Source of the DNA: Negativicutes bacterium
GTDB lineage: Bacteria; Bacillota_C; Negativicutes; Sporomusales_B; JARLHX01
Reading direction: 5' to 3'
DNA length: 22,867 nucleotides
Assembly: GCA_031292015.1 (NCBI GenBank)
Contig: JARLHY010000083.1
Coordinates: 1-22,867 of the forward strand
The first letter of the stretch is position 1; every line of letters starts with the position of its first letter. The position numbers and the translations under genes are program-made. The notes under the pieces are model-generated. The model saw nothing but the letters and a program-made list of their open reading frames with translations, was not told the origin of the DNA and searched no databases. This document shows, one piece after another, positions 1-6,942 of this stretch.

Positions 1-1
1 C

Positions 2-1072
2 AACTATGTGCGGCCCGGCCACACCGTAAAAAACGACGACCCGTCGGCAGCCGAGCTCGCCGATCTTTTGTCCGTCAGCCTGAGCAAGGGGGCTATCGGC
101 CTGAAGCTGCTGGGGGGCCATTACCCGCTGACCCCTGGGGCTACCGCCCGGGCCATCGAAGTTGTCAATCAGCAGAAGGCCTATGTCGCTTTTCACGCCG
201 GCACGAAACAAACGGCCTCCAACATCGATGGCTTCCTGGAAGCTGTGGCTCTGGCCGACGGCCGGTCGCTCCATCTTGCCCATATTAACAGCTATTGCCG
301 CGGCCTCGTCCACCCTTATATGGAAGAAACCGAAACAGCCGTCTCCGCCCTGACAGCCAATCCCAACATTATATCTGAAGCCTATCTCTCTCCCATCAAC
401 GGGACCAGCGCCAAGTGCTCGCAGGGCGAACCGGAGAGCCTGGTAACGCGTCGCTGTCTGATCACCGGCGGTTTCACCCCGGACGAGAAGGGGCTGGAGG
501 AAGCCATTTTGGCTGGCTGGGCCCAGATCAACATGGAAGTTGGCGGCGAAGTGGTGTTGGCCACCGGAACGGCTGCTGTCGAGTACTGGCGCGGGAAGGG
601 CACCGATACCACCGTCGGGTTCGCCGTCAATCCGCCTGAGCCTCGGCTGCGTCTCGCCACCGCCAAACGGCCGGACGGCAGTTTCGTTGTGAACTGCATC
701 AGCACCGACGGCGGCGGCATCCCCCGCAATGTCATCGCGGCAATGGGGCTGGCGCTGGTCAAAATGCAGGCTATCTCCCTTGGTGAATTCGTAATGAAAG
801 CCAGTTCCAACCCGGCCCGGATTCTCGGCCTCAAGAACAAAGGCCACCTGGCCGAGGGCGCCGACGCCGATATCACCGTCCTGGACACCGCCTGCCAGGA
901 GCCGGTGATGACCATCGCCGCAGGGAAAATCGTTATGTATAAAGGCCATGTCTGCGGCCAGGGCGGCACCCGGATCATTACCAGCGAAGCAGGGGAGGCC
1001 TATGTCCGCGGCAAAGGTCTGGATCCTATCGTTGTCAACATGGCCGAAAGCGCTTTCTACCAGCGCCGCTAA
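2..1072 (+). CDS. Metal-dependent amidohydrolase, N-terminus missing
   Basis: This is the 3' part of a gene that enters from the left edge; the frame is open from base 2, so the GTG at 8 is not a credible start. The product looks like a TIM-barrel amidohydrolase (dihydroorotase, hydantoinase or D-aminoacylase type). Visible signs are a GLKLLGG stretch whose Lys (104-106) could be the metal-bridging lysine, FHAGT with a His at 194-196, LHLAHIN with a His at 281-283, and STDGGG with an Asp at 707-709, matching the usual Lys/His/His/Asp metal-ligand order. The C-terminus ends in the typical small beta domain (NPARILGL, then GHLAEGADADITVLD). It would hydrolyse a cyclic amide or N-acyl substrate in the cytoplasm. 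It converges on an ABC importer, so the two may share a substrate, but that is inference. The exact substrate cannot be named. Confidence 0.85.
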   Translation, partial: NYVRPGHTVKNDDPSAAELADLLSVSLSKGAIGLKLLGGHYPLTPGATARAIEVVNQQKAYVAFHAGTKQTASNIDGFLEAVALADGRSLHLAHINSYCRGLVHPYMEETETAVSALTANPNIISEAYLSPINGTSAKCSQGEPESLVTRRCLITGGFTPDEKGLEEAILAGWAQINMEVGGEVVLATGTAAVEYWRGKGTDTTVGFAVNPPEPRLRLATAKRPDGSFVVNCISTDGGGIPRNVIAAMGLALVKMQAISLGEFVMKASSNPARILGLKNKGHLAEGADADITVLDTACQEPVMTIAAGKIVMYKGHVCGQGGTRIITSEAGEAYVRGKGLDPIVVNMAESAFYQRR

Positions 1073-1083
1073 GCGAAGCACGC

Positions 1084-1117
1084 ATCAGGGCCGGCATATT
1101 GCCGGCCCTGATCTTTT
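1084..1117 (+). terminator. Intrinsic terminator of the amidohydrolase gene
   Basis: A perfect 13-bp stem (1084-1096 with 1100-1112), loop TAT, is followed by CTTTT. It lies between two convergent genes and the T run overlaps the stop codon of the minus-strand ATPase gene. On the minus strand the stem is not followed by a clear T run, so termination there is less certain. Confidence 0.85.
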
Positions 1118-1985
1118 ACTCCGGGACAACTTCGCTGTGCTTGCCTTTGAAAACCTCTTCCCGCAAGCTCAGCCATATGTCCTGGAACAGCTTGTTGTAG
1201 TGCATTGTTGTGCGAATACTCGCTATTTCCCGTGGACGGGGCAGATCAACCGCGATGATCTCCTTGATCCGTCCGGGATGGGCGGTCATGATCATCACCC
1301 GGTCGCCGAGACACAGCGCCTCATCGATGCTGTGAGTGATGAATACCGTGGTTTTGCGCGAATTCTCCCAGATCTTCAGCAGCTCCTGCTGCAGGATGAT
1401 CCTGGTCTGTTCATCCAGCGCCCCGAAGGGTTCGTCCATAAGCAGGATCTCCGGGTCGTTGGCGAAGGCGCGGGCTACGCTCACCCGCTGCTTCATTCCG
1501 CCAGAGAGTTGGTTGGGATAGGAATGGGCGAATTTGGTGAGCCCGGTCATCCGGATGTAACGGTCGGCGATTTCGTCCCGTTGCGGCCGTGGGACGCCGC
1601 GCATCCTGAGGCCGTAGGCCACATTGTCCCGCACCGCCATCCAGGGGAAAATCGACTGTTCCTGAAACACCATCGAGTTTGCCGGCCGGCCGTTGTCTGT
1701 CGCCCGGACTTCGACCTTGCCGCTGGATGCATCTTCCAGCCCCGCCAGAATGCGCAGCAGGGTCGTTTTACCACAGCCGCTCGGGCCGACGATGCAGACG
1801 AATTCGCCGTCACCGATCTCGGCCGAGATATTCTCGATAGCGGTGACGGTGTCTCTTTTGCTGTGAAACACCTTGCTGAGACGGTCGATCCGGATCTTGT
1901 ATGTAGGCTGCACCAAGGTGCGCTCATCTCCTTCGTCCGGCGAAATTCGCTGCGCATCACTGCCGTCGTTCATTCCGCTTTCCAT
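1116..1985 (-). CDS. NitT/TauT-family ABC transporter ATP-binding protein
   Basis: Cytoplasmic ATPase subunit that powers import with the permease and lipoprotein encoded just upstream. All ABC hallmarks are visible: Walker A GPSGCGKTT, Q-loop in VFQEQ, signature LSGGMKQR, Walker B ILLMDEPFGALD and the H-loop ITHS. The length (289 aa) is slightly long for the SsuB/TauB/NrtD family because of an N-terminal tail of about 30 residues before the KVF strand. Two starts are possible: ATG at 1985, or ATG at 1973, which forms an ATGA overlap with the permease stop and would give tight translational coupling. Family membership is secure. The substrate (sulfonate, nitrate, pyrimidine and so on) cannot be read from an ATPase. 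Confidence 0.95.
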   Translation of the reverse strand: MESGMNDGSDAQRISPDEGDERTLVQPTYKIRIDRLSKVFHSKRDTVTAIENISAEIGDGEFVCIVGPSGCGKTTLLRILAGLEDASSGKVEVRATDNGRPANSMVFQEQSIFPWMAVRDNVAYGLRMRGVPRPQRDEIADRYIRMTGLTKFAHSYPNQLSGGMKQRVSVARAFANDPEILLMDEPFGALDEQTRIILQQELLKIWENSRKTTVFITHSIDEALCLGDRVMIMTAHPGRIKEIIAVDLPRPREIASIRTTMHYNKLFQDIWLSLREEVFKGKHSEVVPE

Positions 1986-2734
1986 GGCACAATCCAGCGT
2001 TCCACCGCGTCCAGCACCACCGAGAAAAGGTAGCCCAGCACCGATAGTGTCATGAGAGCCACAAACATCTGCTCGATATCGAACATGTCATAAGCACGCC
2101 AGATCATCCAGCCGACCCCGGCCTTGGCTGCCGACAGTTCGGCGGCGACGATGAGGATGAGGGCCATCCCCATTCCCAGTTTGAGTCCGGCGAAAATCAT
2201 CGGCAGGGCGCCGGGGAAGGCCACTGTGAGATAGAAGTTGCGGCGGCTCGCACCGAAATTTTTCGCCACATCAAGATAAATACGGTCAATATTCAGTACT
2301 CCGGCCATGGTGTTGATCACCACCAGATAAAACACACCGATGGCGATGGTGAACACCTTGGAGGTCTCGCCCAGGCCAAACACCAGCAAAATCAGCGGCA
2401 TGATGGCCAGCTTCGGGATAGGGTAAGTTGCGGCGATCATCGGTTCCAGCGCCGACCGCACCAGTGGCGACAGGCCCATACTGACACCCAGCAGCACCCC
2501 CGGGACGGCACCGGCGATAAAACCCAGGATGACCCGCTGGACGCTGACCACGGTGTTGTAGAGGAGTTCTCCTGAAAGCACCAGCGGGACAAGCGCGGTG
2601 ACAATCAGACTGGGACTCGAAAGCAGCCTGGTGTCGATGATCCCCAGCCGGGCCAGAAGCTCCCACAATAGAAGCAGAGTCAGCGGTGACAAGAACGAAA
2701 TCAGGCGGATGAAGCTGCCAACGGCAAAATTCAT
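1970..2734 (-). CDS. NitT/TauT-family ABC transporter permease
   Basis: Inner-membrane permease of the SsuC/TauC type (BPD_transp_1 fold), about 254 aa with roughly six hydrophobic segments. The cytoplasmic EAA-like loop that docks the ATPase is visible as DVAKNFGASRRNFYLTVAFP. The start is set at ATG 2734: an AGGAGG at 2743-2748 lies 8 nt upstream, whereas the longer frame would begin at a GTG that is part of the Shine-Dalgarno itself. The gene sits 44 bp after the binding-protein gene and overlaps the ATPase gene, so the three form one minus-strand operon. Confidence 0.93.
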   Translation of the reverse strand: MNFAVGSFIRLISFLSPLTLLLLWELLARLGIIDTRLLSSPSLIVTALVPLVLSGELLYNTVVSVQRVILGFIAGAVPGVLLGVSMGLSPLVRSALEPMIAATYPIPKLAIMPLILLVFGLGETSKVFTIAIGVFYLVVINTMAGVLNIDRIYLDVAKNFGASRRNFYLTVAFPGALPMIFAGLKLGMGMALILIVAAELSAAKAGVGWMIWRAYDMFDIEQMFVALMTLSVLGYLFSVVLDAVERWIVPWKAE

Positions 2735-2778
2735 CTGCGCCACCTCCTGTTAGACCTTCCTTGATGGCTTTATATTCG

Positions 2779-3858
2779 CTATTGATAGGGGCCCAGCACC
2801 TTCATTGCGAAGTCGACATATTGGTTATCCACCGCGTCGGTTGCCTTGACGTCGGTTTTCAGGAGATTTCTCTGCCGGTACCAGTCCAGATCCAGCTCGA
2901 TCCCCTTCATCCGCACATAGCCGTCCGGGTTGAGGCCGGTGGGGAACATCTTGTCGTACAGGGCCGGTTCCTTGATCACCGAATAACGGCACAGGGCGTC
3001 GATGATCTCCTGTTTCCCCTTGTTTTTGAAAAAGGCGTCGTTGTAGTCCCGCAGCGATTTCAGGTAAGCGGTCATGAACCGGTTGGCGAGCTCGGGCCGG
3101 GTCGTCATGCTCTTGCCGAACACCAGCAGCGCGGTCTGGGCGTCCGGGTCATATTCCTGGGGGTCCTTCCAGGGATCGACGATCCCTTTTTCCATGCCCA
3201 CTGTAACGAACGGTTCGATGAGCATCGCCGCGTCGATGCTTTTATTGCTCAGCGAAACCAGCATATCAGGAAAAGCGCGGATGACCTGGACGTCGGTGGT
3301 GAGGGTCGACAGACCGGCCTTTTCCAGGATACGGTCCAGACTGATTTCATCCAGGGAAGCGGTGCCGACGATGGCTAAGCGCCTTCCCTTCAGATCGGCG
3401 AAGTCTTTTACGACCCCTGCCAGATCCTTGCGGATCACCAGGCGGTAGTAGCCCCGGCCGGGCACATTGATGCCCTTGTCAGCCACGATTTTTACCGGGA
3501 TATCGCGCCCCATGGCGTTGAACAGGCCAGAGGCGGTGACCGTAGCACCGACGTCAAGCTGTCCGGCAGCCAGCTGGTTGATCATCTCCTGGCCGGAATT
3601 GAACTGTACCGGCTCGATGGTGATACCCAGGTCCCGGTAATAACCCTTGGCCATGCCGATCAGGATGCCGGCGTCGGATATGACCTGTTTCATGCCGACC
3701 TTGACCACCGTCTCCTGTGGCAGCGGAGCAAGGCCCGGAGCCCAGGCCGGTCCCTGACGGGCGGCCGGCTGGGAAGGCCGGGAGGTGCCGCAGGCTGCAG
3801 TCAGAAGGGAGAACCCCAGGATGACAGCCAAAGCCGTGAAAAAAAACTTTCTGCGCAT
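2779..3858 (-). CDS. NMT1/SsuA-type ABC substrate-binding lipoprotein
   Basis: Extracytoplasmic solute receptor of the NitT/TauT importer. The protein (359 aa) begins with a basic n-region (MRRK), a hydrophobic core and a lipobox LTAAC with Cys23 as the likely lipidated residue. The mature domain has NMT1 features: KVGMKQVISDAGILIGMAKGY, then GQEMINQLAAGQLDVGAT and DLKGRRLAIVG. The ATG at 3858 is chosen because a purine-rich AGGAGAGG site sits upstream and the signal peptide starts exactly there; the frame open further upstream lacks these. This family binds sulfonates, nitrate, taurine, or HMP/formylaminopyrimidine (ThiY), and sequence alone does not decide. A divergent thiD two genes away makes a pyrimidine ligand worth testing. 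Confidence 0.92.
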   Translation of the reverse strand: MRRKFFFTALAVILGFSLLTAACGTSRPSQPAARQGPAWAPGLAPLPQETVVKVGMKQVISDAGILIGMAKGYYRDLGITIEPVQFNSGQEMINQLAAGQLDVGATVTASGLFNAMGRDIPVKIVADKGINVPGRGYYRLVIRKDLAGVVKDFADLKGRRLAIVGTASLDEISLDRILEKAGLSTLTTDVQVIRAFPDMLVSLSNKSIDAAMLIEPFVTVGMEKGIVDPWKDPQEYDPDAQTALLVFGKSMTTRPELANRFMTAYLKSLRDYNDAFFKNKGKQEIIDALCRYSVIKEPALYDKMFPTGLNPDGYVRMKGIELDLDWYRQRNLLKTDVKATDAVDNQYVDFAMKVLGPYQ

Positions 3859-3948
3859 AATAAATCTTCCTCTCCTACGGATGCTAAAAACTACTACAGT
3901 ATATGCCGCCTTGCGAATTTTGCTTCCAGCCCCCTTGCGCCATTTTCG

Positions 3949-3976
3949 TTTATAAGGGATAATAAAGGATGGACAA
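3949..3976 (-). promoter_or_regulatory. Candidate sigma-A promoter for the ABC importer operon
   Basis: On the minus strand TTGTCC (3976-3971) and TATAAA (3954-3949) are separated by 16 bp, about 90 bp upstream of the lipoprotein start. It lies in the divergent intergenic region shared with the plus-strand gene at 3995. No TPP riboswitch is recognisable in the leader. Confidence 0.55.
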
Positions 3977-3994
3977 CCAGGACGGAAGGTAAAC

Positions 3995-4672
3995 ATGGAG
4001 AAGATCATTGAACAAGTCGCCGCATGGGAGTTTTTGCGGCAATTGCCGGCTGAATACGCCGGTTTTACGCTGATTTCCGAGCCGTGCGTCTCAAGCAGCC
4101 AGTATACTATATTCAGCTATCGCAAGCCGGAAGACCACCGGGAATTTACTGTAGTCTACGATGATGCCACCAAGGATTTTCTGGCCCGGGTCACAGTCGG
4201 TCTGAACGAATACTACGATGTGAGCTTTATCGCCGCAAGCCTGGCGAATATTGAACGGTCTTTGGTCCAGCGGCTGGAGCGGACCCTCGACGATATGGCG
4301 AATCCCCGCGGACGGGAATATGAAAGCATTTTTAGGGGCAAGAATATCCTCGACTGGCCCCATGCTGCGGGACTGCCGCTTGAACTGGCCGGCTTCCGGC
4401 TGTTCATTCGTCCGTCGGAAGCCCTCAAAACTATCAACGGCTCCTATGTCGTCATCGATTACAGCGATTTTGCCCTGGCCAGCAATCTGGCCGTCTATTA
4501 CAACATTTACCGCGACGAGTTTTTCGGCGAAGTGCGCGTCAACCGCACGCCCCGGATGATCAACCTGTTTGACACCAGGGAACTGCCTGAACTGGCCGAG
4601 AAACTGGAGGCTGGCCTTGAACCGGCCCTCACTGATCTGCGGCGCGAGATCGGCGGAGCGGGACATGGCTAA
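3995..4672 (+). CDS. Unknown protein made of two tandem homologous halves
   Basis: I do not recognise this 225-aa protein. It has no signal peptide or membrane segment and looks cytoplasmic and mixed alpha/beta. It appears to be an internal duplication. The first half (about residues 17-105) starts LPAEYAGFTLISEP and ends in a helix with LVQRLERTLDDM. The second half (about 125-218) starts LPLELAGFRLFIRP and ends LAEKLEAGLEPALTDL. Shared positions include LP-E-AGF-L, a Tyr-rich strand, a D-F strand followed by V-V, and the closing amphipathic helix. GGAAGG precedes the ATG. Its stop codon overlaps the AAGGAGG of thiD, so it is probably co-transcribed with thiD. Function unknown. Confidence 0.8.
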   Translation: MEKIIEQVAAWEFLRQLPAEYAGFTLISEPCVSSSQYTIFSYRKPEDHREFTVVYDDATKDFLARVTVGLNEYYDVSFIAASLANIERSLVQRLERTLDDMANPRGREYESIFRGKNILDWPHAAGLPLELAGFRLFIRPSEALKTINGSYVVIDYSDFALASNLAVYYNIYRDEFFGEVRVNRTPRMINLFDTRELPELAEKLEAGLEPALTDLRREIGGAGHG

Positions 4673-4685
4673 GGAGGAAATTTAC

Positions 4686-5501
4686 ATGAGAACGGCTTTG
4701 ACCATCGCCGGATCCGACTCTAGCGGTGGTGCTGGAATCCAGGCAGATCTGAAAACTTTTTCGGCCCTCGGTGTTTTCGGCATGAGCGCCATCACGGCGA
4801 TTACCGCCCAAAACACCTGCGGTGTTACCAATATCCGGGAACTGGACGATGAAATCATCGCCGACCAGATAGACGCCGTTTACAGCGACATTCCGGTGAA
4901 CGCGGTGAAAGTCGGTATGCTGGCCAGTACCAGAATTATTCGGGTGGTAGCCGCAGCTCTCCAGCGACACGGCGCCAGGAATATCGTGGTTGACCCGGTC
5001 ATGGTGGCCAAAAGCGGCAGCCTGCTGCTGTTGCCTGACGCCGTCGATGCCTTGAAACAGCTTTTGCTGCCGTTGGCCGACGTAGTGACTCCCAACCTGC
5101 ACGAAGCAACCGCCCTTGTCGGCTTTCCCGTGACCGACCGGGCCGGCATGGAGCGTGCCGCCGTTGCCATCAAGGAAATGGGACCGCGTTACGTGGTGGT
5201 AAAAGGCGGGCATCTGCCCGGGGAAGCCTGCGACCTGCTGTATGACGGCAATCGCTTCGAGGCTCTTGTCAACGAACGTATCGACAGCAAGCACACCCAT
5301 GGTACCGGCTGCACCTTTTCCTCGGCGATAGCCGCGGGACTGGCCAAGGGGCTGGCAATGGAAGATGCGGTGCGAGCGGCCAAAGACTATATTACTCTGG
5401 CAATCCGCCATGGAATCGCGCTAGGTAAAGGGGTAGGACCGACACACCATTTTTATGACTTATATCGTCGGGCAGGCATGTTATGCGGTGGGGGTGCTTA
5501 A
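4686..5501 (+). CDS. thiD: Hydroxymethylpyrimidine/phosphomethylpyrimidine kinase
   Basis: Cytoplasmic kinase that phosphorylates HMP to HMP-P and then HMP-PP for thiamine synthesis and salvage. At 271 aa it has the usual ThiD length. Recognisable ribokinase-fold motifs are the N-terminal [45 protein letters not shown] and the anion-hole/catalytic-base segment [14 protein letters not shown]. The ATG at 4686 is chosen over the longer open frame because AAGGAGG (4671-4677) stands 8 nt upstream and the protein then starts directly at the conserved [12 protein letters not shown]. It follows the duplicated unknown protein closely and is followed after 2 nt by a cheY-like gene, which suggests one transcript. 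Pyridoxine kinase activity is a known side activity of the family, but ThiD is the better call. Confidence 0.95.
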   Translation: MRTALTIAGSDSSGGAGIQADLKTFSALGVFGMSAITAITAQNTCGVTNIRELDDEIIADQIDAVYSDIPVNAVKVGMLASTRIIRVVAAALQRHGARNIVVDPVMVAKSGSLLLLPDAVDALKQLLLPLADVVTPNLHEATALVGFPVTDRAGMERAAVAIKEMGPRYVVVKGGHLPGEACDLLYDGNRFEALVNERIDSKHTHGTGCTFSSAIAAGLAKGLAMEDAVRAAKDYITLAIRHGIALGKGVGPTHHFYDLYRRAGMLCGGGA

Positions 5502-5503
5502 TT

Positions 5504-5866
5504 TTGGCAAAAATTTTGATTTGCGACGACTCGTCCTTTATGCGGCTGATGCTGCGAAAGATATTGACGGCCCACGGGCATGAAGTGGTGGGCGAAGCCG
5601 GAAACGGCAACCAGGCCCTGGAGATGTACAAAAAGCTTCGGCCGGACGTCACCACCATGGACATCACCATGCCCGAAGTCGACGGCCTCGCGGCCCTGAA
5701 ACTCATTCGGGCCGAGGACAATAAAGCTAAAGTCGTCATGGTCAGCGCCATCGGCCAGAAGGAAATTATGACCGAAGCCATCCGGAGCGGGGCCGGCGAT
5801 TTTTTGGTAAAACCCTTCGAAGAGGAACAAGTTGTCATGGTTGTGAAAAAGATCCTGCGCTCGTAG
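5504..5866 (+). CDS. CheY-like single-domain response regulator
   Basis: A stand-alone receiver of 120 aa with no output domain. The acidic pocket D8-D9, phospho-acceptor D53 (TMDITMPEVDG), switch residue S81 and K103 (VKPF) are all present. The start is most likely TTG at 5504, which yields MAKILICDD, the canonical CheY beginning, with a G-rich GGTGGGGGTG just upstream. An ATG at 5483 would overlap thiD by 19 bp and add seven odd residues. The gene begins 2 nt after the thiD stop, so translation is probably coupled. It could act in motility or as a phosphorelay intermediate; no kinase gene adjoins it. Confidence 0.93.
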   Translation: MAKILICDDSSFMRLMLRKILTAHGHEVVGEAGNGNQALEMYKKLRPDVTTMDITMPEVDGLAALKLIRAEDNKAKVVMVSAIGQKEIMTEAIRSGAGDFLVKPFEEEQVVMVVKKILRS

Positions 5867-5878
5867 CGTCAGACACTC

Positions 5879-5906
5879 TTGACACCGTCTTTTAACGTGG
5901 TATAAT
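5879..5906 (+). promoter_or_regulatory. Upstream promoter of the tRNA cluster
   Basis: TTGACA (5879-5884) and TATAAT (5901-5906), both perfect sigma-A boxes, are spaced by 16 bp and lie just after the receiver gene. First of two tandem promoters. Confidence 0.85.
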
Positions 5907-5943
5907 GATATTTGTTGCCGCTAGAACCTGATTGATCTCCTGA

Positions 5944-5972
5944 TTGACATAGCGGCCAAAATCATTTATAAT
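5944..5972 (+). promoter_or_regulatory. Proximal promoter of the tRNA cluster
   Basis: Perfect TTGACA (5944-5949) and TATAAT (5967-5972) with the ideal 17-bp spacer, placing the start site about 15 nt before tRNA-Asp. The pair with the upstream promoter fits high stable-RNA output. Confidence 0.9.
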
Positions 5973-5993
5973 CTGTTATGCGATTTGTAGCAC

Positions 5994-6070
5994 GGCCCCG
6001 TGGTGTAGTGGTCTAACATGCCGCCCTGTCACGGCGGAGATCGACGGTTCAAATCCGTTCGGGGTCGCCA
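5994..6070 (+). tRNA. tRNA-Asp (GTC)
   Basis: A 77-nt cloverleaf. Acceptor GGCCCCG pairs with CGGGGTC, the anticodon stem is CCGCC/GGCGG with anticodon GTC at 6028-6030, the T-arm has GGTTCAAATCC, and CCA is encoded. Confidence 0.97.
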
Positions 6071-6082
6071 TTTATCTATTTT

Positions 6083-6158
<76 letters not shown>

Positions 6159-6166
6159 TCATATAT

Positions 6167-6241
6167 GCGGAAGTAGCTCAGTGGTAGAGCATCGCCTTGC
6201 CAAGGCGAGGGTCGCGAGTTCGAATCTCGTTTTCCGCTCCA
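6167..6241 (+). tRNA. tRNA-Gly (GCC)
   Basis: A 75-nt cloverleaf. Acceptor GCGGAAG pairs with TTTCCGC, the anticodon stem is TCGCC/GGCGA with GCC at 6199-6201, the T-loop is TTCGAAT, and CCA is encoded. Confidence 0.97.
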
Positions 6242-6248
6242 TTCTATT

Positions 6249-6323
<75 letters not shown>

Positions 6324-6337
6324 AAAAAACAAAAAAT

Positions 6338-6368
6338 GACGCAAGCCTTTGAGCTTGCGTCTTTTTTT
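6338..6368 (+). terminator. Intrinsic terminator of the tRNA operon
   Basis: A 9-bp perfect stem GACGCAAGC/GCTTGCGTC (6338-6346, 6353-6361), 6-nt loop, followed by seven T residues. Confidence 0.93.
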
Positions 6369-6532
6369 GTTCCGGCCGGAATCCGCCAGGAAGCTTAACC
6401 GCGCTCTTCGTAAGTCCTTCAGCAGCCGCAGCCGGACTGCGCCGGCGCTGCTTGCTCACCCAACCGGGCAAGAACCTGATCGACACTGAACTTTACCCGG
6501 ACTTAAACTACTTTTGGCATTCTACAGCGACA
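6369..6532. other. Non-coding gap between tRNA operon and arsR
   Basis: Together with the arsR promoter region this makes a gene-free stretch of about 305 bases. I see no RNA gene here. A short minus-strand frame (6502 down to 6419) lacks a start codon but reads like a protein tail ending SGCGC, possibly a remnant. An isolated ACCTGATC at 6474-6481 is not a TPP riboswitch. Confidence 0.5.
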
Positions 6533-6561
6533 TTGACTTCAGAAGTCATTTTTACTAATAT
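6533..6561 (+). promoter_or_regulatory. Promoter of the arsR-acr3 operon
   Basis: TTGACT (6533-6538) and TAATAT (6556-6561) with a 17-bp spacer, about 67 bp before the arsR start. Confidence 0.8.
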
Positions 6562-6589
6562 ATAAACATATAGATATATATCAATATGT
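6562..6589 (+). promoter_or_regulatory. Candidate ArsR operator
   Basis: An AT-rich inverted repeat, ACATAT (6566-6571) and ATATGT (6584-6589), lies directly after the -10 box at the expected transcription start. Its position and AT-rich palindromic form fit the operator of an ArsR/SmtB repressor. No direct proof. Confidence 0.55.
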
Positions 6590-6628
6590 GTTCAGAGCAA
6601 TATCAACTGGAAAGTCTGGTGATGAGGG

Positions 6629-6928
6629 ATGAAGCAATTGGCCGAGGTATTCAAGGCGCTCGGGGATCCGGTGAGGCTGGAAATCGTGAAGCTGCTTCTG
6701 GGCAAGGAACTTTGTGTCTGCGATATTTTGGAAGCCTTCACAGTGTCGCAGCCGACGGTTTCCCATCATCTCAAGGTGCTGAGATATGCCGGGCTGGTCA
6801 ACGACAGCCGTGAGGGGAAGTGGATCTATTACAGCCTGAATCAGGACGCATTCGCCCTCATTGAACACTTCATGGGAAAAATGTCCGCTGGCATCGGCCA
6901 GAAAGACAGAACCAAAAATTGCGAGTGA
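6629..6928 (+). CDS. arsR: ArsR-family arsenite-responsive repressor
   Basis: A small winged-helix repressor (99 aa) that should release DNA when As(III) or Sb(III) binds. The fold is clear: KALGDPVRLEIVKLLL, then the ELCVCDI metal site with Cys29 and Cys31, the recognition helix SQPTVSHHLKVLR, the AGLV turn, and the wing GKWIYYSL. The C-x-C in the helix before the recognition helix is the classical ArsR As(III) site, so arsenite is a better call than zinc or cadmium. The ATG at 6629 is fixed by an in-frame TGA at 6623. Ribosome binding is unusual: GAGGG abuts the start codon, with a weaker GGAAAG further up. It precedes acr3 by 14 nt and is preceded by a promoter and candidate operator. Confidence 0.95.
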   Translation: MKQLAEVFKALGDPVRLEIVKLLLGKELCVCDILEAFTVSQPTVSHHLKVLRYAGLVNDSREGKWIYYSLNQDAFALIEHFMGKMSAGIGQKDRTKNCE

Positions 6929-6942
6929 AAGGGGAAATTGGC

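Noticed and set aside
948..2033. Long plus-strand ORF of 361 codons
   Set aside because: It lies antisense to a clear ABC ATPase gene and its translation shows no domain.
6474..6481. TPP riboswitch (ACCTGATC)
   Set aside because: The partner CTGAGA and the downstream core are missing, and no thi gene follows.
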